Assembly: GCA_023262335.1 (NCBI GenBank)
Contig: JALRBE010000002.1
Coordinates: 296 to 45,100 of the forward strand
Direction: 5' to 3'
DNA length: 44,805 nucleotides
Origin: Candidatus Saccharimonadia bacterium
Lineage (GTDB): Bacteria; Patescibacteriota; Saccharimonadia; Saccharimonadales; Saccharimonadaceae
Part shown: positions 15,639-24,043 of the stretch, piece by piece
Numbering within the stretch: position 1 is the stretch's first letter
How the letters are laid out: every line of letters begins with the position of its first letter
The notes under the pieces: model-generated
Seen by the model: the letters and a program-made list of their open reading frames with translations, nothing else
Database searches by the model: none
What the model was told of the DNA's origin: nothing
Position numbers and translations under genes: made by a program

Positions 15639-16784
15639 ATGACGGTATATCTCGATCATGCGGCGGCGACGCCGATGGACCCGGAAGTGACCAAGGCGAT
15701 GCTGCCGTACTTTTCGGACGCATTTTTTAACCCTTCCAGTCCGTATGCTCCCGCAGTGACGGTCCGTCGTGACTACGATGCCGCGAAAGTGCGGATAGCC
15801 GCGATCCTCGGCGCTCAGGCGGGCGAGCTGACGATGACCGCTGGCGCGACAGAGTCTGTCAACCTGGCCTTCGCAGCCGGCAGCGGGCACGTGGTGACAA
15901 CGGTCATTGAACATCAGGCGGTGCTTGCTGCTGCGGACAGGTCCGACAACACGAAGGTCGCGGTCGACGCTCATGGACGGGTCGACCCCGAGGTCATACG
16001 AAACGCTTTGCAGCCTGACACGTGGCTCGTGAGCGTCGGTCTGGCGAACAACGAAATAGGGACCGTTCAGCCGCTCGCAAAGATCGCGGAAGTTATTCGC
16101 CAAGAGCGGGCGAAGCGGCGAGACGAAGGTAACGGCCAGCCGATCTACTTGCATACCGACGCGTCACAAGGCGTCGGTCAAATCGACATCAATGTCGCTC
16201 GGCTCGGTGTTGACCTGCTGACGATGAACGCGGCAAAGATTTACGGTCCGAAACAGGTCGGTCTTTTGTACGCCGAACGCGGCGTAAACCTGACGCCGCA
16301 AATCGTCGGTGGCGGTCAAGAGCAGGGCAGGCGCAGCGGCACAGAGAACGTCGCCGGCGTGATCGGCATGGCGGAGGCACTTGCGCGTGCCGACGCGGCG
16401 AGGAAAACCGAAACGCGCAGATTGTTTGATTTGAGGAATTCGTTGCTCAGCACGCTCGAGGCCGCGTTCCCGGAAATGGTCGTGTCGGGTCACCCTAAGC
16501 ATCGGCTATCTGGTCACTTGCACGTGTCGTTTCCGGGCATTGATGCCGAACGGCTGGTATTCGGGCTCGAGACAAAGGGCGTCTTAGTAGCAACGGGTAG
16601 CGCCTGCGCCGCGAACAAAGGAACCCGTTCGCACGTGCTGACCGCGATCGGCCTTGCACCCGACGTCGCTGACGGCAGTTTGCGATTGTCGCTCGGCAAG
16701 TCGACGAACGCCGATTCCATCGCGTACGCGGCAGACGCTATCATCGAAGTGGTTGGCAAAGAAATGCGGAGAGTGAACCGATGA
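15639..16784 (+). CDS. iscS: Cysteine desulfurase (NifS/IscS family)
   Basis: 381 aa. PLP enzyme that removes sulfur from cysteine as a persulfide. Visible: YLDHAAATPM at the start, His92 in EHQAVL, Asp174 and Gln177 in TDASQGVG, the PLP lysine Lys200 in NAAKIYGPK, RSGTEN, and the persulfide Cys323 in TGSACAANKG. An oddity: the residue before the PLP lysine is Ala instead of the usual His (SxHK), and GPKG is GPKQ. With mnmA two genes downstream and no Fe-S scaffold gene here, the most likely role is supplying sulfur for 2-thiouridine in tRNA. Overlaps the next gene by 4 nt (ATGA). Confidence 0.93.
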   Translation: MTVYLDHAAATPMDPEVTKAMLPYFSDAFFNPSSPYAPAVTVRRDYDAAKVRIAAILGAQAGELTMTAGATESVNLAFAAGSGHVVTTVIEHQAVLAAADRSDNTKVAVDAHGRVDPEVIRNALQPDTWLVSVGLANNEIGTVQPLAKIAEVIRQERAKRRDEGNGQPIYLHTDASQGVGQIDINVARLGVDLLTMNAAKIYGPKQVGLLYAERGVNLTPQIVGGGQEQGRRSGTENVAGVIGMAEALARADAARKTETRRLFDLRNSLLSTLEAAFPEMVVSGHPKHRLSGHLHVSFPGIDAERLVFGLETKGVLVATGSACAANKGTRSHVLTAIGLAPDVADGSLRLSLGKSTNADSIAYAADAIIEVVGKEMRRVNR

Positions 16785-17392
16785 GAATCATTGCCAGTCT
16801 GGCAGGCCTTGTCGTCATTGTCGGCCTTGCCGTTTCCGGAATTAGCGCGTACTTAGCACCAGACGGCTTGAGTCACTGCGACCAAACGCCGTCTGCAAAG
16901 CAGGATTGCGGCAAGGTTGACGCCATCGTGGCGATAAGCGGCGGCGACACGTCGGCGCGCACCGGTCAGGCTATCGAGCTGTATAAAAACGGTTGGGCTG
17001 ACACGTTGATATTCTCGGGCGCTGCCCAAGACAAATCCGGCCCAAGCAATGCCGAGGCCATGAAGCGCCAGGCGGTTTTGGCAGGGGTGCCGCTCGCGAA
17101 CATTCTTATAGACGAAACGAGCGAAACGACGAAACAGAACGCCGCCAACGCGACGGGGCTCTTGCAAAGCAATGATATCCATTCCGTTATTCTCGTGACA
17201 TCGGCCTACCATCAGCGCCGTGCCGGTCTTGAATTCGGCCAGCGCGCGGGAAGCGCCATTCGTATCGTCAATCATCCGGTCGCGGCAGACAACCAATGGT
17301 CTCCGTGGTGGTGGACGACCCCAACGGGATGGTGGCTGGCCCTCAGCGAGCTTTTCAAGGTGACCGTGTTTTATGCCGGGGGCACGCGATGA
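16781..17392 (+). CDS. DUF218 (YdcF/SanA-like) membrane-anchored protein
   Basis: 203 aa. One N-terminal membrane helix (residues 3-25) followed by a DUF218 domain: DAIVAISGGDTSARTGQAIE, DTLIFSGAA, ILIDETSETTKQNAANA and VILVTSAYHQRRA are the family's conserved blocks, with the catalytic-looking ETSETT and YH motifs. Members such as SanA and ElyC affect envelope integrity; biochemical function is not settled. It is embedded between the cysteine desulfurase and mnmA with 4-nt overlaps on both sides, although no functional link to tRNA thiolation is known. Confidence 0.88.
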   Translation: MRIIASLAGLVVIVGLAVSGISAYLAPDGLSHCDQTPSAKQDCGKVDAIVAISGGDTSARTGQAIELYKNGWADTLIFSGAAQDKSGPSNAEAMKRQAVLAGVPLANILIDETSETTKQNAANATGLLQSNDIHSVILVTSAYHQRRAGLEFGQRAGSAIRIVNHPVAADNQWSPWWWTTPTGWWLALSELFKVTVFYAGGTR

Positions 17393-18429
17393 CGAAAGTG
17401 TATGTTGGCATGAGCGGTGGCGTCGACTCGAGCTTGACGGCCGCGTTGCTTGTTGAGCAGGGGTACGAGGTAACCGGCGTCTACATGAAGAACTGGACCC
17501 AGGATCTTCCGGGCCTCAAGTGCCCATGGGCGGACGATTTGGCGGACGCGAAACGGGTGGCGGTGCAGCTCGGCATCGACTTCGAGGTGTTCGACTTCGA
17601 AAACGAGTACAAGCAAAAAGTCGTCGAGTACATGATAGACGAATACAAACTCGGCCGAACGCCGAATCCGGACATCATGTGCAATCAAGAAGTAAAGTTC
17701 CGTTTGTTCCTTGACGCGGCGCTTGCCCATGGAGCGGATATGATCGCGACGGGGCATTATGCCCGGGTTCAGGATGGAATACTGCAGTTGGCGAGCGACG
17801 CCAATAAGGATCAGACGTACTTCTTGTACCGCGTTACCAAGGAAGCGCTCGACAAGACGCTGTTTCCGCTTGGGGAATACTCGAAGCCGGAGGTGCGAAA
17901 AATGGCGGAAGAACGAAACTTGTACACGGCAGCAAAGAAAGACAGCCAGGGTATTTGCTTCGTCGGGCAGATCGGCATACGTGATTTCTTGCGACAGTAC
18001 GTTGACCCTGAACCGGGTGATATCATCGACAAACAAACGGGCAAAAAATTGGGGCGTCATGACGGAGCGATATTTTACACGCTCGGTCAGCGTCACGGCT
18101 TGGACATCGGCGGCGGGTTGCCGTACTACGTGGTCGGCAAAGACATGGCTTCGGGCGAGGTATACGTCACCCGTGATTTGAACGATGACAGTCTTTGGAG
18201 AAAAACCATCGAACTATCGTCGGTGCATTGGATCGGCCGCGAAGCGCCTGACGGCAGGTATCAGGTACGTATCCGGCATCGGGCACCACTCGTAGGTGCC
18301 GAACTGAAGGCCGGGACGCTTGTTCTGGACGAGCCGCAGCGTGCGGTGACCGCGGGGCAATCCATCGTCGTGTACGACGGCGAAGAATGCCTCGGTGGCG
18401 GTATCGTTGGGTTCGCGCCTAGCCGGTAA
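17389..18429 (+). CDS. mnmA: tRNA-specific 2-thiouridylase
   Basis: 346 aa from ATG 17389; an in-frame ATG at 17296 inside the previous gene is not used. ATP-dependent 2-thiolation of U34 in tRNA-Lys/Glu/Gln. PP-loop SGGVDSS at residues 9-15, catalytic Cys98 in NPDIMCNQEVKF, second catalytic Cys190 in DSQGICFVG, and the C-terminal beta-barrel domain. It is coupled to DUF218 by an ATGA overlap and forms an operon with the cysteine desulfurase, its presumptive sulfur donor. No TusBCDE relay genes are seen, which fits direct persulfide transfer. The stop overlaps the convergent permease gene by 11 nt. Confidence 0.96.
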   Translation: MTKVYVGMSGGVDSSLTAALLVEQGYEVTGVYMKNWTQDLPGLKCPWADDLADAKRVAVQLGIDFEVFDFENEYKQKVVEYMIDEYKLGRTPNPDIMCNQEVKFRLFLDAALAHGADMIATGHYARVQDGILQLASDANKDQTYFLYRVTKEALDKTLFPLGEYSKPEVRKMAEERNLYTAAKKDSQGICFVGQIGIRDFLRQYVDPEPGDIIDKQTGKKLGRHDGAIFYTLGQRHGLDIGGGLPYYVVGKDMASGEVYVTRDLNDDSLWRKTIELSSVHWIGREAPDGRYQVRIRHRAPLVGAELKAGTLVLDEPQRAVTAGQSIVVYDGEECLGGGIVGFAPSR

Positions 18430-19741
18430 TTTTCTTTGCTGCCACGCGTGCCGGATAAAACGCGGCAGTCACGGCAATAAGGACCGACAGCGCCATGCAA
18501 GCCGCAAGAACGGCGAGCGATGGGGGCGGTAATTGCAATGATTCAAGACCCTGCGACGAGAGTACCGTCTCGATGCGCGCGTTGATGAGCCGGCAGGCGA
18601 AATAGCCGATAAGACCGCCCGCTACGGCACCAACGACGCCTATGATGAACGCTTGAATGAAATAAAGGCGCGAGATCATGCGTTTGCTGGCGCCGCAAGC
18701 CCGCCATATTTGAATGACTTGTTTTTGCTCGGATACCGACATAAGTAGCGTGTTCACGATGCCGAGTGACGCGCTGATAAGGCTGATAAGGGCGACCGAG
18801 CCGAGAATGATCCAGACGACCGTCGACAGTTGGTTGATTTGGTCGATTTGCTTTTGATACGTAATGGCGCCAAGACCGAGACCTTCGATATCCTTCGCGA
18901 TGCCGGGCACCGCGTCCTGCGACGCGGCGGTGACCAATACGTTGGAGTAGCCGTTCTTCGCGATGGAATCGGTCATGGTTTCGCCGGTCGGCGTCGAAAC
19001 GCGCGGTGACTGGACGGCGCGGCCCCATTCGAGCGGCACGTAAACCTGATTGTCGTTTGCCGACGGTCGCGTGACGCCGACTATCGTTGCCGCGATGGTC
19101 GTGCGGGACCGGTCGAAGGTCGCCTTTGCCTGGCTGGATGCGTTCCAAGCGGGTATTTGCGCGGTGGTGCCACGATACCCCTGCACGCTCGTGAACGCGA
19201 CCGTACGTCCGACCGCGGACTGCGCGTCCTTGATGCCGAGCGCCTTCAGGTATCCGTTCCCAAGCACGATGTTCGGTGTTTTGTCCGCGTTATCGAACCA
19301 CGTGCCAGCAGCAAGCGGTTTTGCCGTGCCGGCATTAGACGTTGCTATGGTGTTGGAGACGTAAGACGTCGGATTGCCGTCGAACGCAAAGCTTCGGAGT
19401 TCCCATATGGATACCTGCGGCGTGGCCGACGTGACACCGCGCAGCTTTTCGAGCCGCGAAACCGTTTCGTCCGTCAGTTTTTCCGCGCTGGTATCGGTCG
19501 CTTGTATGGAGCTGCCGAAGAAACCTCCTCCGACCGAACTGTTGGCGCTGACCATGATCGTTGACAGAGTGTCTCCTTGTTCGAAGTGCCCTACGACGGC
19601 CTCGCGCGTAGTGATGCCTATGGAAACGAGCGTGACCAAAAGCGCGCTGCTCAGCGTAATGGCGGCAACGGTCAGTACGCAGCGAACTGGCTGCGTGATG
19701 ATGTCGCGGAATGCTGTGCGGACGTAATCAAGCGGCCGCAT
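18419..19741 (-). CDS. ABC transporter permease, MacB/FtsX family
   Basis: 440 aa. One membrane helix near residues 18-42, a large extracytoplasmic MacB-PCD-like domain (about 45-300, rich in Ser/Thr/Ala), then three C-terminal helices (roughly 310-335, 358-388, 403-430) forming the FtsX fold. It contains the typical EQKQVIQIWRACGASKRMI coupling segment that contacts the ATPase. Such transporters move lipoproteins, peptides or drugs or act as mechanotransmitters; the substrate is unknown. The ATPase gene is immediately upstream with a 1-nt gap. Confidence 0.92.
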   Translation of the reverse strand: MRPLDYVRTAFRDIITQPVRCVLTVAAITLSSALLVTLVSIGITTREAVVGHFEQGDTLSTIMVSANSSVGGGFFGSSIQATDTSAEKLTDETVSRLEKLRGVTSATPQVSIWELRSFAFDGNPTSYVSNTIATSNAGTAKPLAAGTWFDNADKTPNIVLGNGYLKALGIKDAQSAVGRTVAFTSVQGYRGTTAQIPAWNASSQAKATFDRSRTTIAATIVGVTRPSANDNQVYVPLEWGRAVQSPRVSTPTGETMTDSIAKNGYSNVLVTAASQDAVPGIAKDIEGLGLGAITYQKQIDQINQLSTVVWIILGSVALISLISASLGIVNTLLMSVSEQKQVIQIWRACGASKRMISRLYFIQAFIIGVVGAVAGGLIGYFACRLINARIETVLSSQGLESLQLPPPSLAVLAACMALSVLIAVTAAFYPARVAAKKITG

Positions 19742-19742
19742 G

Positions 19743-20411
19743 CTATCCTATCAGCCTTCCGTCTTGCATGCGGATTATCCTGTCGGCCCGTTTCGCGACC
19801 GTTTCGCTATGGGTAACGACAATGAGCGTCGTGCCGAGCGATTTGTGGATCGTCGTCAAGATTTTCAAGATTTTCTCGCCGGTTTCGGAGTCAAGGTTGC
19901 CCGTCGGCTCGTCGGCGATCAGTAGCTTCGGCTGCATGGCGATCGCACGGGCGATGCCTGCCCGTTGTTGCTGGCCACCGGACAAATCGCTCGCTTTCCG
20001 TTCGAGGACATCACCTAGTCCGACAAGCTTCAAAAGCTCACTTGCCCGTTTTTTGCGCTTTCGAGGGCTGATGCCATTGATCTTCAAAGGAACGCACACG
20101 TTTTCGAGCACGCTGTAGTGCGGAACGAGTCTGTAGTCTTGGAAAACGAAGCCGATCGCTTCGTTCCGTAGCCGCGAAAGCGCGCGGTCTCCTTTGGGCA
20201 AGCCAGTCCCAAAGAGCTCGAGGGTGCCTCCCGACGGTTGGTCTAAGAGGCCTAGTATACGTACGAGCGTTGATTTGCCAGACCCTGACGGGCCTGTGAT
20301 GGCGACGAACTCGCCAGTCTGCACGGTCATGTCTGCGCCGTGAAGCACGGCATTGCCTTTTCCGTACGACTTCACTATGTTTTTTGTACTTACCACCGCT
20401 TGAGTACCCAT
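19743..20411 (-). CDS. ABC transporter ATP-binding protein (MacB/LolD/FtsE type)
   Basis: 222 aa from ATG 20411. Walker A GPSGSGKS, Q-loop FQDYRLVPHYSVLENV, signature LSGGQQQR, Walker B LLIADEPTGNLD, and H-loop VTHSE, all as in the LolD/MacB/FtsE clade. It powers the permease encoded next. The leaderless TATACT box 6 nt upstream sets the start; the longer reading frame beginning at 20426 runs through that promoter box and is rejected. Its promoter is back to back with that of the pyruvyl transferase gene. Confidence 0.94.
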   Translation of the reverse strand: MGTQAVVSTKNIVKSYGKGNAVLHGADMTVQTGEFVAITGPSGSGKSTLVRILGLLDQPSGGTLELFGTGLPKGDRALSRLRNEAIGFVFQDYRLVPHYSVLENVCVPLKINGISPRKRKKRASELLKLVGLGDVLERKASDLSGGQQQRAGIARAIAMQPKLLIADEPTGNLDSETGEKILKILTTIHKSLGTTLIVVTHSETVAKRADRIIRMQDGRLIG

Positions 20412-20417
20412 ATATCT

Positions 20418-20423
20418 AGTATA
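20418..20423 (-). promoter_or_regulatory. -10 box (TATACT), leaderless promoter of ABC ATPase
   Basis: On the minus strand, 6 nt before ATG 20411. The divergent TATAAT at 20440 lies only 16 nt away, so the two promoters' -35 regions must overlap each other's -10 region. Confidence 0.6.
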
Positions 20424-20439
20424 CAAGAACCAGCCGACG

Positions 20440-20445
20440 TATAAT
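20440..20445 (+). promoter_or_regulatory. -10 box (TATAAT), leaderless promoter of pyruvyl transferase gene
   Basis: TATAAT ends 7 nt before GTG 20453. The ATG at 20444 is inside the promoter box and cannot be in the transcript. Confidence 0.6.
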
Positions 20446-20452
20446 GGAAAGG

Positions 20453-21601
20453 GTGGAGAAGATACGCCCCCTCAAAATCGTTCACTTTCATCATAACGAC
20501 AAGAACAACCTGAACATTGGCGACCAGGCGCATGTGCTGGCGATACAAGAGGCTTTGACGCCCCGTTCAAAACGCCCCGTTCAATTCATCGAAAAATCAA
20601 TCCAGTTGCTGGGCCGCCAAGTCATTCCGAACAAGTTTTATTATCCGAAATCAAAATATTATCCAACGGTTTTTCATAACGTCTACCGCATGTTGATTGG
20701 TGACGGTTTTTACAAAGTGCTTCAAGAATGCAACGATGCCGATTTGGTGATTATTGGCGGCGGCGGCGTTTATATGGGATACTTGTTCCCGTTGAACAAT
20801 TCGTTCATCCGAAAAATTACCACCCCTATAAGTATCGTCGGCGTCGGCTACAATCACAATCTTGGTTCGCCTGATTTCTCAGAACGTCAGCTGGAAAGCG
20901 TCAGGACGATTTCGTCACAAGCGACGCTGCAGTCCGTGCGTGATTCACGGACCGTCGATTTTTTGAAAGAGCAAGGCATAGAGGCGGAACTGATGTGCGA
21001 TCCAGCGATCTTTTTAAGCGAGCGCGACACGGGCCTGGTCACGCGACGAGAGGGTACCGTAAACGTGGGTGTGAACATTGCCAGGCACGGCTGGAATAAC
21101 CAGGACAAACTGAAGGACGCGCTCGTTGACGCCTACTACGAGGCGATCAGGCGCATAGGGTCCGCGCAAAAAGCACGGTTTTATTATATGATGCACCAGC
21201 CGAACGAGCGGTATTACGTCGATGCCCTGCGACAACGAGGGGTCGAATTCGCGGGCGTCATCAACGTGTCTGACGCCCGTGAATTGAAGGGTGCATATGC
21301 GAACTTGGATTTTACCATTTCGATGATGTTGCATTCGACCATTTTGGCGTTCGGGGCGGGCGTGCCGTCAATCAACGTCGGCTACGACGACAAGAACATC
21401 GCTTTCATGCGGATGACCGGCCAGGCGCACCGCTACGTCGGGGTCGATGCGTTGTCGTCGCGAAAGCTTAATAAAATCATAGACGATACTTTGGCGAGAT
21501 TGCCGGCAGAAAAGAAAAACCTTGAAAAATACAAAATGGAGTTTTCGGGCAGATTCGATGATTATATGCAACGGACGCTTGCGCTGGTTACCGATCGATG
21601 A
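20453..21601 (+). CDS. Polysaccharide pyruvyl transferase family protein
   Basis: 382 aa with GTG start. N-terminal HHNDKNNLNIGDQAHVLAI contains the family's GD(Q/E) motif; ADLVIIGGGGVYMGYL is the glycine-rich block; QSVRDSRTVDFLKEQGIE and CDPAIFL are the central block; SMMLHSTILAFGAGVPSINV with its His is the conserved C-terminal block. Family members (CsaB, WcaK and others) add pyruvate ketals to surface glycans or cell-wall polymers. It converges on the large glycan operon and overlaps its last gene by 14 nt, consistent with a role in glycan modification, though the substrate is unproven. Confidence 0.87.
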   Translation: MEKIRPLKIVHFHHNDKNNLNIGDQAHVLAIQEALTPRSKRPVQFIEKSIQLLGRQVIPNKFYYPKSKYYPTVFHNVYRMLIGDGFYKVLQECNDADLVIIGGGGVYMGYLFPLNNSFIRKITTPISIVGVGYNHNLGSPDFSERQLESVRTISSQATLQSVRDSRTVDFLKEQGIEAELMCDPAIFLSERDTGLVTRREGTVNVGVNIARHGWNNQDKLKDALVDAYYEAIRRIGSAQKARFYYMMHQPNERYYVDALRQRGVEFAGVINVSDARELKGAYANLDFTISMMLHSTILAFGAGVPSINVGYDDKNIAFMRMTGQAHRYVGVDALSSRKLNKIIDDTLARLPAEKKNLEKYKMEFSGRFDDYMQRTLALVTDR

Positions 21602-22763
21602 TCGTTTTGAAGTAATCTTCGTGCATCCGCGCGTACTGTTCAAGCGTGAATTCACGGGCCGTTTTCGCGGCATTCACGCCGAGCTCCGCAAGCTTTTTGG
21701 GATCGTTCAATAGCGATACGATTTTTTTCGCGTATCCTTCGGGGTTGCCCATCGGGATGAAATAGCCGTTCTGGCCGTCGCGTAACCAGTCGCCGATTCC
21801 GCCGATGTCGGGCGCGAGCACGGGTGTTCCGGTACTCATGGCTTCGACGCCGACTTTGCCAAAGGTTTCGGCGGGGCTGGATGCCATGAGGAACAAATCG
21901 ATGGTCGCGTAGAACGTTTTTATGGCATCGCGGGACAAGTGACCTGCAAACGTCACGACTCCCTCCAGTCCGAGTCTGGCGACCTGGTCAACCAAAGTGG
22001 CCTTGTAGCTGCCTTCGCCTGCAATCACGAACCGGATATCGGGATCGTGTTTTACGGCGATGGCAACAGCATCGATCATGTAGTCGACGCCCTTGTGTTT
22101 TTCCAGTCGTCCGGCAAAACCAAGCGTTTTTGATGGCGCTGTCTTTTTCGGCTTGACCGGCAGCGGAGAAACTCCCTCTGGAATGTAAATGCTGTCAATG
22201 CCTTCGCGCCGCATCATCGCCTGCGTGTAGTGGCTGTACGAGATAACATGAGGTATTTTTTTGATTCTTCGCATGTAGAGCGGTCGGATGAGATACCGAA
22301 AATAAACGAAGTGCAGTCTGCCGATAGCAGAAAGATCGTTCAGGTCGTAGGGTCGTGATTTGTAATCGGCCAGGGTCAGGCCCCATGGGAGAAGCCATTT
22401 CGTATAGCCCTCCGGACCGTGCACGCAGACGACCAAACGGTAGCCTTTGAGCGCGTACAGCACGGAAGCGCTTGGCTGGTGAAGCGTATGGAGCGTGACG
22501 ATATCGGGTTGGAACGACCGGGCAACTTTTTTGGCTAGCTTGTACGCATCCATGTTAAACGTCGTTCGCAGCAGCTTGCTGAGGCCGCTATCGGGTAGCT
22601 GCTTGAATTCGTGGTCGCTATAATGCGGCAAATCAGGCCGTGCATCGCTGGATATCGTTAGCACCTCGTGACCGCGTGATCGCAATATGTCGTTCGTTAT
22701 GACCAAAGCGTTTTCAACTCCGCCTTGCTCGTACCCTGAACTCACGATTCTTAGTATTTTCAT
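21588..22763 (-). CDS. GT4-family glycosyltransferase
   Basis: 391 aa from ATG 22763 (MKILRIVSSGYEQGGVENAL); the open frame extends further upstream only as a shadow of the flippase gene. GT-B fold: N-terminal GGVENA donor-side loop, TLGFAGRLEKHKGVDYMIDA at the start of the second domain, and the E-x7-E motif in ETFGKVGVEAMSTGTP. Retaining enzyme using a nucleotide sugar. Overlaps the flippase stop (ATGA), the last gene of the operon, and converges with the pyruvyl transferase gene. Confidence 0.92.
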   Translation of the reverse strand: MKILRIVSSGYEQGGVENALVITNDILRSRGHEVLTISSDARPDLPHYSDHEFKQLPDSGLSKLLRTTFNMDAYKLAKKVARSFQPDIVTLHTLHQPSASVLYALKGYRLVVCVHGPEGYTKWLLPWGLTLADYKSRPYDLNDLSAIGRLHFVYFRYLIRPLYMRRIKKIPHVISYSHYTQAMMRREGIDSIYIPEGVSPLPVKPKKTAPSKTLGFAGRLEKHKGVDYMIDAVAIAVKHDPDIRFVIAGEGSYKATLVDQVARLGLEGVVTFAGHLSRDAIKTFYATIDLFLMASSPAETFGKVGVEAMSTGTPVLAPDIGGIGDWLRDGQNGYFIPMGNPEGYAKKIVSLLNDPKKLAELGVNAAKTAREFTLEQYARMHEDYFKTIIDR

Positions 22764-24043
22764 GATGCCTGCCTTTCTTTTCGTGCTACGTGGCTCCTGT
22801 GTATGACGACCATGATGCCGCCGGCAAACACGGCGAGGAAGCTTCCGATGAGCCAGCCCCAGCCTACGCCCAGTAGTCCGTACGGCTTGGCAAGCAGCCA
22901 GCATAAAACAATGACGCCAATGGCGTTAACGATAGGGGCGACCAAAAGGAAGAAGAGGTTTTTCGTCAATTTGAAGTATGCACCGATCGCGGCGTACAGC
23001 GATACGGCAATGCCGCTGACGCTAAGAAGGCATACGAGAAGATACGAGCCGTCACGGTACCCGGGCCCGAACGCGCTCAGCACGAACGGTGCGACGATGA
23101 TGATCGCGAAGATTGCCGGTATCGTGATTGCCATGACGATCTTGATGCCACGCTTCAAATGCAGCATCATGTTTTCTTCGTCATGAGTCGCTTCGGCCAT
23201 GATCGCTTGGACCGTCGAAAACGCGATGGTATAGAGCAGGCTGGCTATGGTGAACGCTATGTAGAAATACGCGGCAGCGCTCGGTCCGATTTCGTTGACG
23301 ACGATTAACGGCAACAGCGAATCAGGCGCGAGGTTAAGCAGACTGGCAACATATGTCGCGAATCCGTAGCGGTAGGTTTGCTTCAGTACGTTGCCTGAAA
23401 CTTTGAAAGAAGGCCTATATCCTGTCTTCGCGATGATTACCCACATGCTGAGCACGACGTTGATGACCTGCGCGATACCGACGATGATGAATATGACCAT
23501 GGGGTCGTCACCGCCAATGACGAACGGTAGTACTAACTTGGCAAGACTGAATACGATATTGATTATCAGTACGGGTCGGCTGTTATGGTTGGCAACGAGT
23601 ATCGCGGTCGTCAACGTGTTCCATGCGGTGAATATGGTGAACACGGCAAACGCCGCGATCGTCAGCGGCGATTCGGCAACGAACGCGATAGACGGCGATA
23701 TGAACGGAACGATCATGCAAAATGCCACGGATAGCAGGCCTGTGATGATCGCGTTGACTAACAGTCCTGTATTGATAAGCTCGTTTCGATTGTCGGCGCG
23801 AGCGAAGAACCGCGCGAATATCGTATCGAATCCTATCAGCCCGAACAACGATACGAACATCGACATGGACAGCAGGGTCGTCGCCAAGCCGACTGTCTCG
23901 GTATCGAACATCCGCGCGACGATGATCCAGAATACGAATCCAGCCAACGAAACCGCCGCCATGGACAGCATGAGGTAGAGGGAACTTGACAACAGGCGGT
24001 CTTGTCGCAGTGCCTTTAGTCGGTGAATGCTTTGTCGTATCAT
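22760..24043 (-). CDS. Polysaccharide flippase (Wzx/MATE-like, oligosaccharide flippase)
   Basis: 427 aa with about 12-14 hydrophobic helices spread over the whole length, in the pattern of the polysaccharide biosynthesis protein family. N-terminal helix-rich MLSMAAVSLAGFVFWIIVAR with FDTETVGLATTLLS after it is typical. It should move lipid-linked glycan units across the membrane. ATG 24043 gives an ATGA overlap with the preceding gene and is preferred to ATG 24058. Confidence 0.9.
   Translation of the reverse strand: MIRQSIHRLKALRQDRLLSSSLYLMLSMAAVSLAGFVFWIIVARMFDTETVGLATTLLSMSMFVSLFGLIGFDTIFARFFARADNRNELINTGLLVNAIITGLLSVAFCMIVPFISPSIAFVAESPLTIAAFAVFTIFTAWNTLTTAILVANHNSRPVLIINIVFSLAKLVLPFVIGGDDPMVIFIIVGIAQVINVVLSMWVIIAKTGYRPSFKVSGNVLKQTYRYGFATYVASLLNLAPDSLLPLIVVNEIGPSAAAYFYIAFTIASLLYTIAFSTVQAIMAEATHDEENMMLHLKRGIKIVMAITIPAIFAIIIVAPFVLSAFGPGYRDGSYLLVCLLSVSGIAVSLYAAIGAYFKLTKNLFFLLVAPIVNAIGVIVLCWLLAKPYGLLGVGWGWLIGSFLAVFAGGIMVVIHRSHVARKERQAS

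Noticed and set aside
20444-20446. ATG start for the pyruvyl transferase gene
   Set aside because: It is part of the TATAAT promoter box; GTG 20453 fits the spacing seen at ten other genes.
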